From the NCBI GenBank assembly GCA_963930775.1, contig OZ005705.1:4526001-4590000 (forward strand): a stretch of DNA of 64,000 nucleotides, written 5' to 3'. Positions 1-12,151 of the stretch are shown here, piece by piece (the first letter of the stretch is position 1; every line of letters begins with the position of its first letter). The translations under genes and the position numbers were made by a program. The DNA is from Cliona cf. orientalis (lineage: Eukaryota > Porifera > Demospongiae > Clionaida > Clionaidae). Below the pieces are notes generated by a model. That model did not search any database, was not told where the DNA came from, and was given only the letters and a program-made list of their open reading frames with translations.

Positions 1-1450
1 TATTAAACTTAGGGTTGCCCCCTTGATTATCTTCGATCCAAAGTACATCTACAAGTAGCTATAGCTATCGCCATTAACTGAGCACAATCTATTGTCGCTA
101 TAAAGATCAAGAAAGGAGTATGAGGCTACAGAATTGTCTGGGCAACTATAGCTAGCTTGGACCCGTGTTTGTAGCCAATTACAGAAATTAGATTATACCT
201 AGACTTAGACTACATGGTCTAGTTGCTGTAGAAACTTTTCCTGTGTACTGATACCTTACCTTTGCTTGTTTTCAAGCCGTCTACTCGAGCTGGATGAGAG
301 CACTTGAGCTACATCTTTTGATGAATATTTAGAGTTAGTGTGGCCAACGTTGATGATCTTTACTGCAATGATTATGCGCATGCGCTATGAGGACGACGTA
401 TTGCTACATACATACAAACATACATAAGTACAGTGATTTTCTCGTAGTATTGATTAGTGTGGGGCTCACTCAGGCTTGCCCCAATTATAGATGTCTCGTG
501 CCTTGATAAAAAAAATTTTAATGTACCAGAGTTATTTCTCTCTCAAATATTGATTCATGCAAAATGTGTTGCTCACTTCCTTGACATTCTGTTAACCCAG
601 TGACCTTTGGCAGTCCCGCCCCATAAGCAGATAATAATTACAAGCAGGGGGGCTCGCTTCGCTTGCCCCCTGCTGCACATGATTATTGTATTTGGCATCA
701 GTTAGGAATCCATGAAGTAGCGGACATGTATGTACTCAATAAGTCTCAGTTGAACACTGTGCCACTCTTATTATACAAAGGCATGGCCGGGCACTGCTAG
801 TTTAATTAAGCAATTGCATGGCGAGCGGCTGAGATCATCCTTTACCTGTACATTCTATCGAGCATGCGCATGCACACACAATATTATATACTGTGCCACT
901 ACTCTTTCTCTTAGGGTGCACGGCCACAGGCCAGAGTGCTAGTGTAATCAGTTGCAAGTGCAGATCAGCCAAGCGGCTGAAACCACCCTTTACCTATGTT
1001 CGACGTTCTGGAACATTCTATTGAGCATGTGCATTTATAGCATCCTGTTTGAGCACATGGCTAAATCAATCAACTGTCCAAAAAAGTCGTTAGCTTGCTC
1101 GTAGCTCCCCTCGCTAGACTTGAGAACGCGAGAAGTCAAAGTCAGAATCTACTACCTCCATGATGACCAAGCACAACGACTTCTCACGAATCGAGCTGCT
1201 TACCTAACTGCAGGCCACTGAATGTGAGTCTCCATTTCTTGCTTGGTTTTGTACAATCCGTCTAAGAAGCTACTGTTCGTGCCTGTAGCTAGTGTCCAGG
1301 CTGGCGCTCACAGAGATCGCCTGGTTCTAGCTTCTAATGCTCGAGGGCCAGAGATACAACCTCTTGTGTTGCGAGGTCAAATCACTTCCGCTGACCCTCC
1401 GTGACGGACGGACAACTATAATTTTAATATATGATGGTTGATCAACATAA
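1..1450. other. Non-coding stretch at left edge
   Basis: I see no exon-like coding sequence here. About 461-487 resembles the right terminal repeat of the 0.73 kb element described at 1451 (GGGGCTCACTCAGG followed by CTTGCCCC), probably a solo end. Around 770-880 and 925-1035 there is a diverged direct duplication (CATTCTAT then GAGCATG, and CTTTACCT, recur). Positions 644-673 form a perfect short hairpin with a CTTCGCT-type centre. Confidence 0.5.
644..673. repeat. Short GC-rich hairpin
   Basis: The arms GCAGGGGG and CCCCCTGC flank a centre reading GCTCGCTTCGCTTG. The same CTTCGCT core sits in hairpins near 20612 and at 62514-62544. It is probably a small foldback repeat; no coding role is visible. 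Confidence 0.5.
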
Positions 1451-2179
1451 ACTAGTGACATGCAGGGCCTGTTTGGGGCGAGCCTGAGCTGAGCCTCTGA
1501 AAGTCTCTGTCAGTAGCTGCTACTCGAAAACTTTAATAAAGCCATAGCACGATAAATCTTGAAGACTACTGGTACAGATCCAAGCAAACAATGACAGACA
1601 GTCTCATAGTGCCGTGTAGGCCTGTAGGTCTACAGCTGCATGATAGTCCCCTTCCATCCTTCAGTACCGACAGTCAATACAAAGTTTTACCAGAGTCATC
1701 AGTGAGCAGTACGTCTAGTCTATCTTTATTGTATTCTTAGCTGGTCCTTGCGCTATTGAGCTGATGACAGGCTCTATCTCGCTCAGAATGTCCTCCTTTG
1801 GAGCCTTCTGCTTGCTTCTGTACGGCGCACGATGCGCTCTCTCTCTTTCGCGCCTTCTTTGAAGCCTTTTCTCTCTCTTCGCTTCAGCAGATTGAGTGTT
1901 AGTAGAACTCATACTAAAACAGTAGCAAAGAACAAGTAGAGTCGTAATAAAGTGGCCTTTGAAATAATTCAATGTGTCAAAAACACACGTGACTATGCTG
2001 ACGCAAATGTTTTCATGCGGCCTTTTGAAATATACCGCGCAGCGCTGTACAATGTCTATGGCGGTTCGCGCGTGACGGACGTACCATACATATATAATAA
2101 TAATAAACATAATAATAATATATGGATTGCGAGCGTTTGTCTCGTCTATGTGGGGCTCGCTCAGGCTCGCCCCAATTAA
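1451..2179 (-). mobile_element. 0.73 kb TIR element, copy A (inverted relative to copy B)
   Basis: This block is nearly identical to 19065-19792 in the opposite orientation, and the homology starts and stops sharply. Near the ends are terminal inverted repeats of about 22 bp (TTGGGGCGAGCCTGAGC at about 1473, its complement ending at 2175). Both copies share the flanking TTAA on one side and ACTAGTGACATGCAGGG on the other, so the unit is either slightly longer than its repeats or was copied together with flank. It holds one small basic ORF on the minus strand. It looks like a short DNA transposon; the superfamily is not recognised. Confidence 0.75.
1715..1912 (-). CDS. 65-codon basic protein inside element copy A
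   Basis: The ORF starts at the ATG read from 1912 and stops at 1715. Its protein sequence is the same as the ORF of the inverted copy at 19331-19528, while the flanking DNA shows small differences. Residues 10-35 are extremely basic (KREKRLQRRRERERAHRA), like a bZIP basic region or a nucleic-acid-binding linker, followed by an acidic and hydrophobic tail ending in NTIKID. In copy A the frame stays open upstream to 2110; in copy B the corresponding upstream frame is interrupted, so the internal ATG is the better shared start. Function is unknown. It could be a real product of the element or a captured exon fragment. Confidence 0.4.
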   Translation of the reverse strand: MSSTNTQSAEAKREKRLQRRRERERAHRAPYRSKQKAPKEDILSEIEPVISSIAQGPAKNTIKID

Positions 2180-2210
2180 TGCACAGTTGTACAGTAGATC
2201 ATGATGCTGA

Positions 2211-2390
2211 ATACCGTATAGCAGGAAATTTTGGCAAGATTTTTAATTTGGCAATTTGGTAAATTCGGTATACATGTAGATCGCCAGGTTAAAAATTCGT
2301 TAGTGCATGCATGCCAATGGCGGTAAGCATTGAGACCGCCAAATTTAAACTTCGCCAATACCAATGAAGAGCCATTTCGCCAAATTTAAT
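2211..2390. repeat. Diverged interspersed repeat
   Basis: The sequence is rich in TTTGGCGA-like words. Parts (GGCGATCTACA, ACCGAATT, TAACGAATT) recur near 38870-39000, suggesting old copies of one non-coding repeat. No ORF or clean ends are visible. Confidence 0.35.
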
Positions 2391-2546
2391 GCTCACTAAA
2401 CTTACGTACCCACTATATGGTATGCTGTGCCCTCAAACATGATAAAATCACTTGCGCGCCTGCGCATGCCGTAATAGTCATGGTAATGAAACAAACATGA
2501 ACTTCCTGTGTGGGCATGAGGATGTACAGAAAACGTGGCATCTTCA

Positions 2547-2579
2547 GGTCTGGCAAGCTAGGGCTAGCTCGCCAGACTA
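2547..2579. mobile_element. Minimal 33 bp TIR element with a 10 bp direct flank
   Basis: GGCATCTTCA occurs at 2537-2546 and again at 2580-2589. Between them lies a near-palindrome beginning GGTCTGGC and ending GCCAGACTA. Read from its right end it starts TAGTCTGGC, like the larger elements at 7759-8377 and 56041-62060. It may be an extreme deletion derivative of that family. The left end has lost the usual TA. Confidence 0.45.
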
Positions 2580-3027
2580 GGCATCTTCATGCAGACTGAT
2601 AATGAAATTCATGTTTTGCAGCAATGACATTCATGGCACCCCAACCAACACAGCTGGACACAATATTAATCGCCTTATGTTATGCCTTAGCCTATAATCT
2701 CTTACCCGTGTAATACATGATGGCAAGTTCCTAACCAAAATTGAATACTCCACTGGAGCCGGAGATTGCTGCAAAGAAGGATGACTCTTCACTGGCTGAG
2801 GGAACTCTCGAAGCAGCTTATCTGCATATTTTGATCAGGAATCACATCAACATAAGATAGCTCCCCTATTGATCTCACCCCTGGATCCATCTGTTTGGGA
2901 TCCACTACTCCTCTGGCTTCTCTGCGATTTCATGGGTCCACGTGGTTGGAAAAGGGTCGTGATATCTCCTCAATTCACGTGGCCAATATTTGACCCTAGC
3001 CCTGGCCAGGAAACTCGTCGCAGTTGC

Positions 3028-6000
3028 ATGATGAGGATCTTGAGGGGTTCACTCTCCGCTGTTTTGCGGAAGCGTGTTGTCAGCTTTGAAGGATTTGGAA
3101 GGCCAGTTAGTGAGGTTGTGCTATCTAGAACTAGTTTTTTAAGGAGCCATGGAACCAAGCCACTTGTTCAAGGTGGTTTCCAGCAGAGGTCCAAGGCTAG
3201 GAATGGTTGGAGCGTATTCAGGAAGACTACAGTTGGAATGACCAGCTTTGGTGCCTTTTTTGGACTCCTGAGTTCAAATAAAGAGCCCAATTCGGAGGAA
3301 TTGAACTGGATGGCTGAACCAGTCTCAGGCTATGAAGCTCTCCAGGGAGATCTGATAGAAATGCGACAGAAAGTGGAGAAGCTGTGCATGGACTTGCAGC
3401 ATGCATTTTGTCGAGAGCTGGAGAAGTTTGAAGGAGAAGATGGGAAAACATTTAAGGTGGATCGTTGGAAACGTAAGGAAGGAGGTGGTGGAATAACTTG
3501 TGTCCTTCAGGACGGCAAGGCATTTGAAAAAGCAGGGGTGAATATTTCTGTAGTTCATGGCAATCTTCCTCCTGCGGCTGTGAAACAGATGCGAGCCCGG
3601 GGCAAAAACCTTCCTGAGAATGAGACCTTACCATTTTTTGCAGTTGGTATTAGCTGTGTGATCCACCCAGTCAATCCTATGGTTCCTACCCTGCACTTCA
3701 ACTACCGTTACTTTGAGGTAAACGCCGGTGAGGGAAATGGTGAGAGGCTGTGGTGGTTTGGAGGTGGGACCGACCTGACTCCTTACTACCTCGATGAAGA
3801 AGATGCCACCAACTTCCACAGGTGCCTTAAGGATGCTTGTGACCCTCACGGACCCAAGTACTACCCTGACTATAAGAAGTGGTGTGATAAATACTTCACT
3901 GTGCAGCATCGTGGTGAAAGTCGTGGTGTTGGTGGCATATTCTTTGATGACCTTGATACGCCATCTCAAGAGAAGTGTTTTGCTTTTGTCTCCAGTTGTG
4001 CTGCAAGTGTTATTCCTTCCTATGTTCCAATTGTTGAGAAGCACTACCAAGACTCTTACACTGAGAAACAGAAGCAATGGCAGCAGCTGAGGAGGGGAAG
4101 GTGAGCTGATAATACATGTAATTGTATGTGTGTGTGAGTAAATGGAACTTGAGGGAGATGTGATTTGATACTTTTGTTTGTGAGTACTAAATTAATTTTA
4201 GTGAAATTAGCAATTTTGTCCAATTTTCACTAAAAATTTACCATGAATATTAAAATTTTAAAAATTTTCAAATACCGTACCCTCGCGAAAGAGGGCCCAC
4301 TACGGAATGTCCGCCCACCCCCCACTTTGGGCTCAATTTCCTGTTAAGGTCTAGTGTTTACTCGAATATGCGCCCATGTGTAGCTGCCCTTGAAAACGCA
4401 GCTCAAATGGCTGGTTTATGAGGACTGAACTTCGTAAGATCGATAAGCAATGTGCTAAACAGCTGTAAAACTAAGCCTAGCTAACTTTATTCCACGTTTC
4501 AGCAGAAATAAACTAACGCACACGGCTAGCGATCGTAGCCATGCCCACTTAATAGAGCTGCACTCAACGACACACGGTGAAGAATCGCGGCTGCCCTTGC
4601 TCTGAATTGGTAACTGTGCTTGAATAAGGCTGAAATCAATAGTAGCCGCTGCTACTATTCATGTTATGAAGCTAGCGTGGGTAACTTACCTGGGCGCTCT
4701 TTCGCGTATAAATGCGACACTGATACTTCGAATATCGGCCCACCTCCCAATCTTGGCCCAATGTAAGGTGCACCGCCCATGGGCCCTCTTTCGCGAGGGT
4801 ACGGTATATAGAATGTTAATATTTTGAAAATTCGCTAAAATGAGTACCCACTAAACCAAAATCCGCTAAAATTTGTACCTGCAAATTTAGCCGTAAGGTA
4901 AGCTGTATATTGATGCGGTATCAAATTACCGGGTAGAGAAGTCTTCTGTATATGCATATGCCGTAATTCTGAAAGCTTCTGTGTGCTGCAATTTTGTAAA
5001 TTGAAGGTAAATGGTGTAAACTGCTACACTGTTTTTCTGTTGTTAGTCACATACTGCAAAATTATACCTGCAAAGTAAGCCTGATTATACATGTAGGTAC
5101 TAGGTACATACTGGCATGCTTACATGCATCCATGAAAATTGAACCCTTGAAATATTGATAAAGAGTGTCTAGGCCACTTCAACTTAATTAATACTCTGTT
5201 TCTCGGGCCCGACCGACCCTACTTTCAGAGAAAACTTTTGTTAGTTTTGAGGTCAGAGGTCGGGTTTGATTATGTTCTGAGCATGAGCAATAGATTTTTT
5301 GAGATAAGACTCGATTATTGACCTAGGACACGCCCAGTTAATTGAATTTATTTTCATTTGCAAGCCAGCCTACCGACCCTATCCTGAGGAAAGGTCAGCC
5401 CGAGAAACAGAATAATAAATTGAAGTGGCCTTATCTTTAAAGAATTTTCATTATGCATTTTACCATAGACGCAGTTTTTTAAGTGGCCAGATACATGTAC
5501 ATGTACGTCATAATTGGATGAGGTTGGCCCATCATATTTGTCTGAAATGTTCTTGTTGATGAGACAGTTGAACTACCACTTCTCCAAACAGTTTTGGGTC
5601 ACAAAGTGACATTATTATACCATAGTGTCCTGGGCAAGCTCTCATGTACCACATTTCAAGGGATCAACATAGCAGGTTCTATACAAACTAAAACATACGC
5701 AATTATGTCCCAGGTGAGCATCCTTGCCAACCAAAATCCCATGAAAGCTAGTAGTAGGCAATTTCTGTGAATGGTGATGTTACTAGCTACAGGCATGAAC
5801 ACTACAGCTTCTTGCTTGGATGATCAGACTGTGATCAGGTGATTTTTATTGAAAATAACTTTGTACCATATTGCAGATGCAAGTATCAAGTTTTTGATCA
5901 ATTATTATTACATTGTATAGATCACTAAAGGTAAATTGCAAAAATGCATCTCCAAATAAGTTTGTTTAGTCTCAATCAGATTCCCACACACTTCACAGAC

Positions 6001-9000
6001 TGGATTTTGTCACCAAACGTCTTGCCCTTTTAATACCCTGTGCCCAGTATGGACTGATGGTTGACAACTATTTCGGTTCCTGGAAATTCTTTTTCGCATA
6101 GAGCTCCCACTGACCTCCAGTAATGATGAATGGCGACACCAACCCAGGGCTTAGCAGGAAGATTAATTGTCTACTGAGAGTCAGAAAAATGCTGGCTGTT
6201 TCTAATGTAGTTTGGATGCTAGAGTACAGTCCCTGGTTTCTGAATATCAAAGCCTTGAGTGGACTGAGCAGTGAGCCAGACTGAACTGTATTGGTATTCG
6301 ACGGTCAGTAATGGTCGTCACACGGAATTTTAGGATCCCGCGTATAAGCCCCCTCCCCGTTTTTGCCCAATGCTAGCATGCACAAAGGGGGAGGGGGGCA
6401 GTTAATCACGTGATTCCACGGTACCTGTATGCAGAGAGTTAATGGCCTAATAATTAATTGCCAGTTAAGTTTAACCTTTGACAAGTTACAGAACCGCTGA
6501 TTTAAAGTATACAATTTTTAAGTATACCTGACTCCTACAAATTAAGTTGTTTACAGTGAGGAATCTGGAATATTCAAACAGTGAGATTTCTAGAAAGGAT
6601 AACCAAATAAATTATATGTAGATCCTGATTGTAACAAATACTGTGATCTGATTGATCAGGGGCAGCTAGGTACCTATTTCCCCATATAAACTTTCGATAT
6701 AAACTCGTAAAACAGTGTTGCCTATGGTTAGGATTGTTGCTAGGCAGCAGTTTATGTCAACCTTATGGGCACTGTTGCTAGGATCTAAAGTTGTTAGACA
6801 CTACTGTAGGACGGCTTTCAATTGCGTAGTTTAATGATTGCGTTCTAGTCAAGTCAGGCCAAATTGCGAATCCAATAATTGTGATGGATGACCCCGTACC
6901 GTACTGTAGTATACATTCTTGTTTATGCTTGTGAATCTATTAATTGCGAAACGTAGAAAAACTCGCAATTCGCAATTAATAGATACTCACAATTAAGACC
7001 CAACCTACAGTACTTCAATATAGTATATCTATAGTATAAAAGCATGTGTCTGAACTCTGGCCAGCTGTTTTTCATTAACCCTCAGTGCATGCACGAGGGT
7101 TACTGTAGTCATTCTGTGTGTGAGTGTATGTGTTTGTTACTACGCTAGCTGCTACACACCTGTTTTAAGATCTGAATTGTGTGGATTTCAAAGTTTTAAC
7201 AACATTTGCTGATCACCGCTGCCTTCTTTGCTTCTTGTTGAGCTCTTGATCGATGAAAGTGACAGCAACCTCTTCATTTCAAGAAGATTAGTGTGTAGGT
7301 CTAGCGATATATCTTGATGGACTCATCACTAGTTACAGTAGGCTATCAACATCAGAGGCTTCAGTGAAGAAATCGAGAAGGCACTCAAAGATCTACATGT
7401 TAGAGCAGTCTTCAAGTCCCAACAGACTCTTAGAAAACTCCTAATGAAAGTCAAGTCTCCAAGAGACCATATAAACAGAAAGGTGCGATGTATACTCCAT
7501 TCCCTGTGAATGTGGAAAGGAGTATGTGGGGGAGACTGGAAGAACCCTGCATCAAAGAATGACCGAGCACAAGAGAGCTGTAAGGAACAATGACCACAAC
7601 AACGCCTTAGCGGTCCATGTATTCCAAGATACACCACAACATTAAGTGGGAAGATGCGAAGGCACTTACTAGGGAGGAGCAATGGACTAAGAGGAAGATT
7701 AAAGAAGGACTGGCTATTAAATAGAATCAGTAATGTAATTCTTGACCAAGGCTTTCAGTAGTCTGGGTGCCAGCCCCTTCACAAGAGGGAGGAAGGGTCT
7801 GGTACACTTCGCATCAGCAACTTGTTCTTTACGTACACCCCACGGGTACCGTGGGGCGACAATTGTAGTGTGAAAGCATCATCCATACGTATTGTGACGA
7901 ATACTTGCGTAAGTATGTGCATTCCATAGCGATACCCATACCAATAATCCAAGTGCAGCTAGCTAGATCGAACGGATAGGAAAATCAGATCATCTTTGTG
8001 CTTAGTCATGGATTCGCCTATCAGTGCTCTTAGCCAAGATCGTGCTGACTGAATAGCTGACAAGCTGTGCTTCTCTCGGGTACGTTTTGAGGGCCATGCA
8101 AGCGCTTCTGGGAAGTACCAGACTAGGCCTGGCCTCGCGTTTAGTGGACAAGATGAGTATGCGAGCGTATCTGGTCTTGATTGAACCTGCAAGTATCGTT
8201 TGATCGCGTTCATAAAGAACAATAGTAGCCATTTCAAACTGGACCCCTGTCTATTTAACACTTCCGAATTTATGTTCATACCCACTTCGTTAGAGTTGCT
8301 GACTCAGCAGAACAAGTTGCTGATGCGAAGTGTACCAGACCCTTCCTCCTCTTGTGAAGGGGCTGGCACCCAGACTAGGCTTTCAGCTGGACAACGACTG
8401 GATCACACCTTAACTTTACACATACAATGTTTTATTTCCACATATCTAGGACCCACATTCCTTTCCCTAGGTCTCACTTTTTATTGTCACTAACCTTCCC
8501 CTATCACCTTAGCTTCCTCCTTGAGTCTGCATTTATTTAAGTCTGTACTCACTATTTCATACATTTGTAGCTGATGAAGGTCCAAGGACCAAAACATCCT
8601 AGTTGTGTTGTCATTCAATTAACTGTGTTCTATATACTCAAGAAATTTCTACTACAATTTTAATACTGACGCAGTATGAGCCTCTACTCCATTAACTATT
8701 GCTTCTTGGTTCTGTACTAGATCTGCTGGTCTGGCATGCATCACGTGGTTGTAATGCTGTGCAATCAGTATTATATAATATTATTATAATAATGTATGTG
8801 AACACTTGACCATATCCCCATAGTGTAATGGTGTGTGTGGTAATAGGTCGTCAATAGAATGCATACACATCGATTGATGTGTGCAAACGCACTGCGGATA
8901 ATTAAATCCGTATATCCTTGTAAACTGTAGTATACTACACATACCACCTTGTAGTTAAGTGAGTGTTGGCCAATAATTGGTCTAGGACAGCCCACCTGGG

Positions 9001-10664
9001 TACTGCCCAGCTGCAGTACTGGTAGGTTTCACAGTTTGTTTGAGTCAACCACTCAAATTTAATTATCCGCAGTGTGTTTGCACAGCAGTATAGGGAGTAA
9101 GATACTCTCCCTCTCTTCCTATTATGTACTCTTGCTGTTATGGATAACTTATTGGCTGACCACACTCAGAAAATTATTTCACAACTGAGAGAAGAAAATC
9201 AATATCTGAGTGAGGTCCATAAGATAGGGCGACACGAATGACTTGAGAGTCACAATACCCAACACATCAGCTGGGGAAGATGGTAACCCATCTCTTGCAG
9301 CAACTCAGCTGGGTTTTAGGTTTCCAATGTTGTATTCCTGAATTGTTGGTTTCAAGGGTATAGATTTCAGATCACTATAAATATGTAGGCTGAACAGTAG
9401 AAGACTTAGATTGCATCCTTGTTTCACACCTTTTTGCCAGGGGAACGACGATGAGAGAGTATTGTTTGCTGTGACTCTGCAATAAACTTTCCATACATGG
9501 ATTGTAATAGGTTTAAGATCTTAGTGCTGACTACTGTACACCTTTGCCTTTGAGATCCCAGCCTTGCTTGTTGCTTATCTATACATTAGTCATCTATCAA
9601 GGGATGGCCTCTCTGTCGATGATTCTCTCAGTAATTGTAGCTGGCACAATGCATGCTTGGTGGGAACCTTTCCAGTTTTGAAAGCGGTAATGTAGACTGC
9701 ATAAGTGAAGCCTCAAGCTCTTTTCTGCCAAATATCAACGTTGTCATGTGAAAATGCAACCGTCATTGATTTCGCAACCACTGATTGGTGAGCAAGGCTA
9801 TTAGTAAGTGTGGTGGTGGTAGCCAATCATCACTCGAGATGTTCTATGCAAGAAAGCATTACAGAAGCCCAGGAAGGAATTGGAGAGCAACCTCAGTACA
9901 AATACATCATGGTGCTCATATGCTTTGTCAATACCTTGGTGCAACCTCCCAATTTCTAAATCCTATATTCAAGCTACTCGGTTAATACATTAATTGTCAT
10001 ACCAGTGTGGATGATACATCTGTTTTAATTAATGTCTTGTGGTGGATCATGCTAATATGAAAGTGAAGCTTATATTATATTCCCCAATGTATGTTGTAGG
10101 ATCTGGAGGGAATTGATTTAGCAATATAGGTATCTGTAGTGAGTGATGTAAGTTGTATGACAGTGTATGTACCATTCAATAATAATATTATTATGGTGTT
10201 TTCCCCTCCTACCCAAGTTAAATGTATACGATTTATATCCAAGGTATCCGCCCATGCGGGCCAAATTTGTGAGTTGTGTTTAAGCGCCCATGGCATGGGC
10301 ACTTGCCCGGGAAACTATGGTATATCCTTTAGGAGTCTATAAGCCCTTGCCCCTGGTATATACATAGAATCTGATATTATTCACTTTGTGTGTAGGAAGT
10401 ATTAGAAAATGTGGTGAATATTAATGATACCTACATGTGCATGACTATAATAATTTCCATAATAATTGCAGATATGTGGAATTCAATCTGGTATATGACC
10501 GAGGTACTAAGTTTGGTCTGTATACCCCTGGGGCTAGGATTGAGAGTATTTTGATGTCCCTCCCTCTGACAGCTCGCTGGGAGTACATGAACCAACCAGA
10601 ACCAGATTCGCTTGAGGAAAAAATGCTCAATGTGCTCAAGAACCCTCGAGACTGGGTTGAGTAA
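3028..10664 (+). CDS. CPOX: Coproporphyrinogen III oxidase, mitochondrial (2 coding exons)
   Basis: Oxygen-dependent coproporphyrinogen III oxidase converts coproporphyrinogen III to protoporphyrinogen IX in haem synthesis, in the mitochondrial intermembrane space. Exons are 3028-4100 and 10472-10664. The donor GGAAG|GTGAGC and acceptor TTGCAG|ATATGT join to read [12 protein letters not shown], and the spliced CDS has 421 codons plus stop. Family signatures are clear: [29 protein letters not shown] and [10 protein letters not shown] in exon 1, and [17 protein letters not shown] in exon 2. The frame is open from 2869, but the tandem ATGs at 3028/3031 begin an Arg-rich, acid-free stretch ([16 protein letters not shown]) typical of a mitochondrial presequence, so I chose 3028. 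Length suits the animal family. The gene converges on PGM2 with about 200 bp between stops. Confidence 0.95.
4273..4806. mobile_element. TA-flanked TIR element (MITE), copy 1
   Basis: The ends read TA-CCGTACCCTCGCGAAAGA and the exact complement before TA at 4805-4806, giving terminal inverted repeats of about 25 bp and a likely TA target duplication as in Tc1/mariner. No ORF. An inverted sister copy lies at 15029-16216 in a PGM2 intron. This copy keeps the uninterrupted TTAA site (4549-4552) that is filled by another insertion in the sister. Confidence 0.8.
5172..5430. mobile_element. Small TIR element (MITE)
   Basis: The outer ends GGCCACTTCAA and TTGAAGTGGCC are complementary, and a second complementary pair (CTGTTTCTCGGGC / GCCCGAGAAACAG) lies just inside. 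The interior has no ORF. It sits in the CPOX intron and is most likely a non-autonomous DNA transposon. Confidence 0.65.
7345..7758 (+). pseudogene. Decayed Penelope-like retroelement 3' part with GIY-YIG domain
   Basis: Reading across frames gives [11 protein letters not shown], then [17 protein letters not shown] with [10 protein letters not shown], then [18 protein letters not shown]. This is the C-terminal GIY-YIG endonuclease pattern of Penelope-like elements. The frame shifts at least twice (near 7498 and 7625), so it is a fossil. It is interrupted right after the coding part by the 619 bp element at 7759-8377. Element-like sequence resumes at 8387, including GCTGATGAAGGTCCAAGGAC near 8570. 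The clade assignment is from family recollection. Confidence 0.6.
7759..8377. mobile_element. 619 bp TIR element with perfect 9 bp target duplication
   Basis: GGCTTTCAG flanks both sides (7750-7758 and 8378-8386). The ends are long inverted repeats of about 70-75 bp starting TAGTCTGGGTGCCAGCCCC, differing by a single-base indel in the part compared. It has no convincing ORF; the open frames inside are not family-like. It is inserted in the Penelope-like fragment. The TAGTCT start and 9 bp duplication match the elements at 35543, 56041 and 58005. Confidence 0.85.
9290..9700 (-). pseudogene. Decayed LINE reverse transcriptase fragment
   Basis: On the minus strand, pieces such as [25 protein letters not shown] and, upstream, AFKTGKVPT match the order of non-LTR reverse transcriptase motifs (the GVxQGxxLSPxLF block). 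Stops and a small insertion interrupt the frame, so no protein is made. The clade cannot be assigned. Confidence 0.5.
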
Positions 10665-10864
10665 CCAAATCTAGTAATTATAGCCCTGTACAAATTTTGT
10701 GTATTGATAAATTTCGTCAAAAACAAGTGATCTCTTCTGCAGAGGTAGCGTTGGAGACAATAATATTATGTACAAACCATACAAATACATAAATAACCTG
10801 CAACATCTAACAATAAACTGGATACAAGAGAGTACATGGTTGACAGACGATTGGATACAGAGTT

Positions 10865-12120
10865 TTAGGTTGGCCTTGGCAACAGGCCATAGTGTTCTGC
10901 TTGAAGGAACTCCTCTGTGATACACTTTATAGCCGCCTGAAGGATTTCCCTCATCTTTTCTTCAGGTACTCTGAAAAGAGGATGTCAAAGACAGTAAATA
11001 AGCTGTCTGTAGTGAGTACTTCTAGACAGCACTTAATATTATGAATTACAAAATTGTATGGGGTGTGTAGCTAATGGTAGACATAAGCATGACATTGACT
11101 GCATAAAATATAAGCACCTGAATGAGCATGAAGCTATAATGTATATTGGGAAGGTTTTGGGATAAACATATTTAAGTTGATATATATGAAGCAAGCTTTG
11201 ACACAAGGTGCATAAGACAAGGTGGGACAAAAAATGATGATAATTAATGTGGATTATGGCAGTAACCATGTAGGTATGGAAAACCGGCAAAATTCCTGCT
11301 TTTATGGCATACAGTAATTTGGAACACTCATTCTCTAACTGCTAACTTACAAGGTTCCTGGTTCACTGGCAACCTCAACATAGTACTTTAGCTTGGGCTC
11401 TGTGCCACTGGTCCGCAGCGTGAATACACACCTGTTCTCCAGTGTAAATTTAATCAGTTGACAACCAGGGTCTACTGGCAGTACCTACAAAAGAGGAGTG
11501 AGGTGGGGTGTGCCATTTAAAGTGTGTTTCTTTAATTAGCCACACAGGTATTTACTCCTGAGGGATGGATGGATGGTAGTCACACTTACAGGCTTGTAGT
11601 GTGGTGGTCTTGTGCTGTCATAACCAACGGTAAGATCCAATACTGAGACAACCTTAGAGCAGCCACACTTGAGTGGATACTGTCAACAGTAATACACAGT
11701 AATACACACATGATCAACAAGTAACGCAGGGACAGAGAGCTATGTACATGTACCATACCGTTCTGTTGCCTCTGAGGTTATTGAAGATGGCATCAATAGT
11801 TTCCCTCTCGTGGCAGATGAAATAAGACACCTCCGACATGTAACGACCATATCTGTACACAATGTAAATCATCAGGGTTTCATCCAGAAAGAAATATTTG
11901 GGGGAGAAGTGGGCGTGGTAGTTTCATGCACCGTGACCCCTCCCCCAATTAAGCATTGATATGGATTAATGATTATGTTTTCTGATGTCACTGAGGTATT
12001 GCATAGTTTTATCTAGTGCTCTTACATAATTGAGTCATGAAGTAGGAGACTATACTGATCACTTGCAATGCGATACAAAAATATACACGCTCCCCTTCCC
12101 CCACCATGCACCTCTCTCGA

Positions 12121-12151
<31 letters not shown>

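Larger units (their letters stand above)
4101..10471 (+). other. CPOX intron, 6.4 kb, packed with repeats
   Basis: Besides the elements listed separately (4273-4806, 5172-5430, 7345-7758, 7759-8377, 9290-9700), no host exon was recognised. A T/A-rich palindromic stretch at about 6830-7000 contains repeated AATTGCGAA words and an internal inverted repeat around AATTAATAGATNCNCAATT. A 33-codon ORF at 9140-9241 looks coiled-coil-like but has no support. Confidence 0.5.

Noticed and set aside
1952..2179. 75-codon plus-strand ORF in copy A
   Set aside because: It is antisense to the shared basic ORF and runs into the terminal repeat; it is not the frame shared intact by both copies.
3628..4077. 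149-codon open frame on the minus strand
   Set aside because: It is antisense to the strongly supported CPOX exon and shows no family pattern.
9140..9241. 33-codon ORF that looks coiled-coil-like ([16 protein letters not shown])
   Set aside because: It is very short, with no splice-compatible partner and no homology I can name; kept only as a note.
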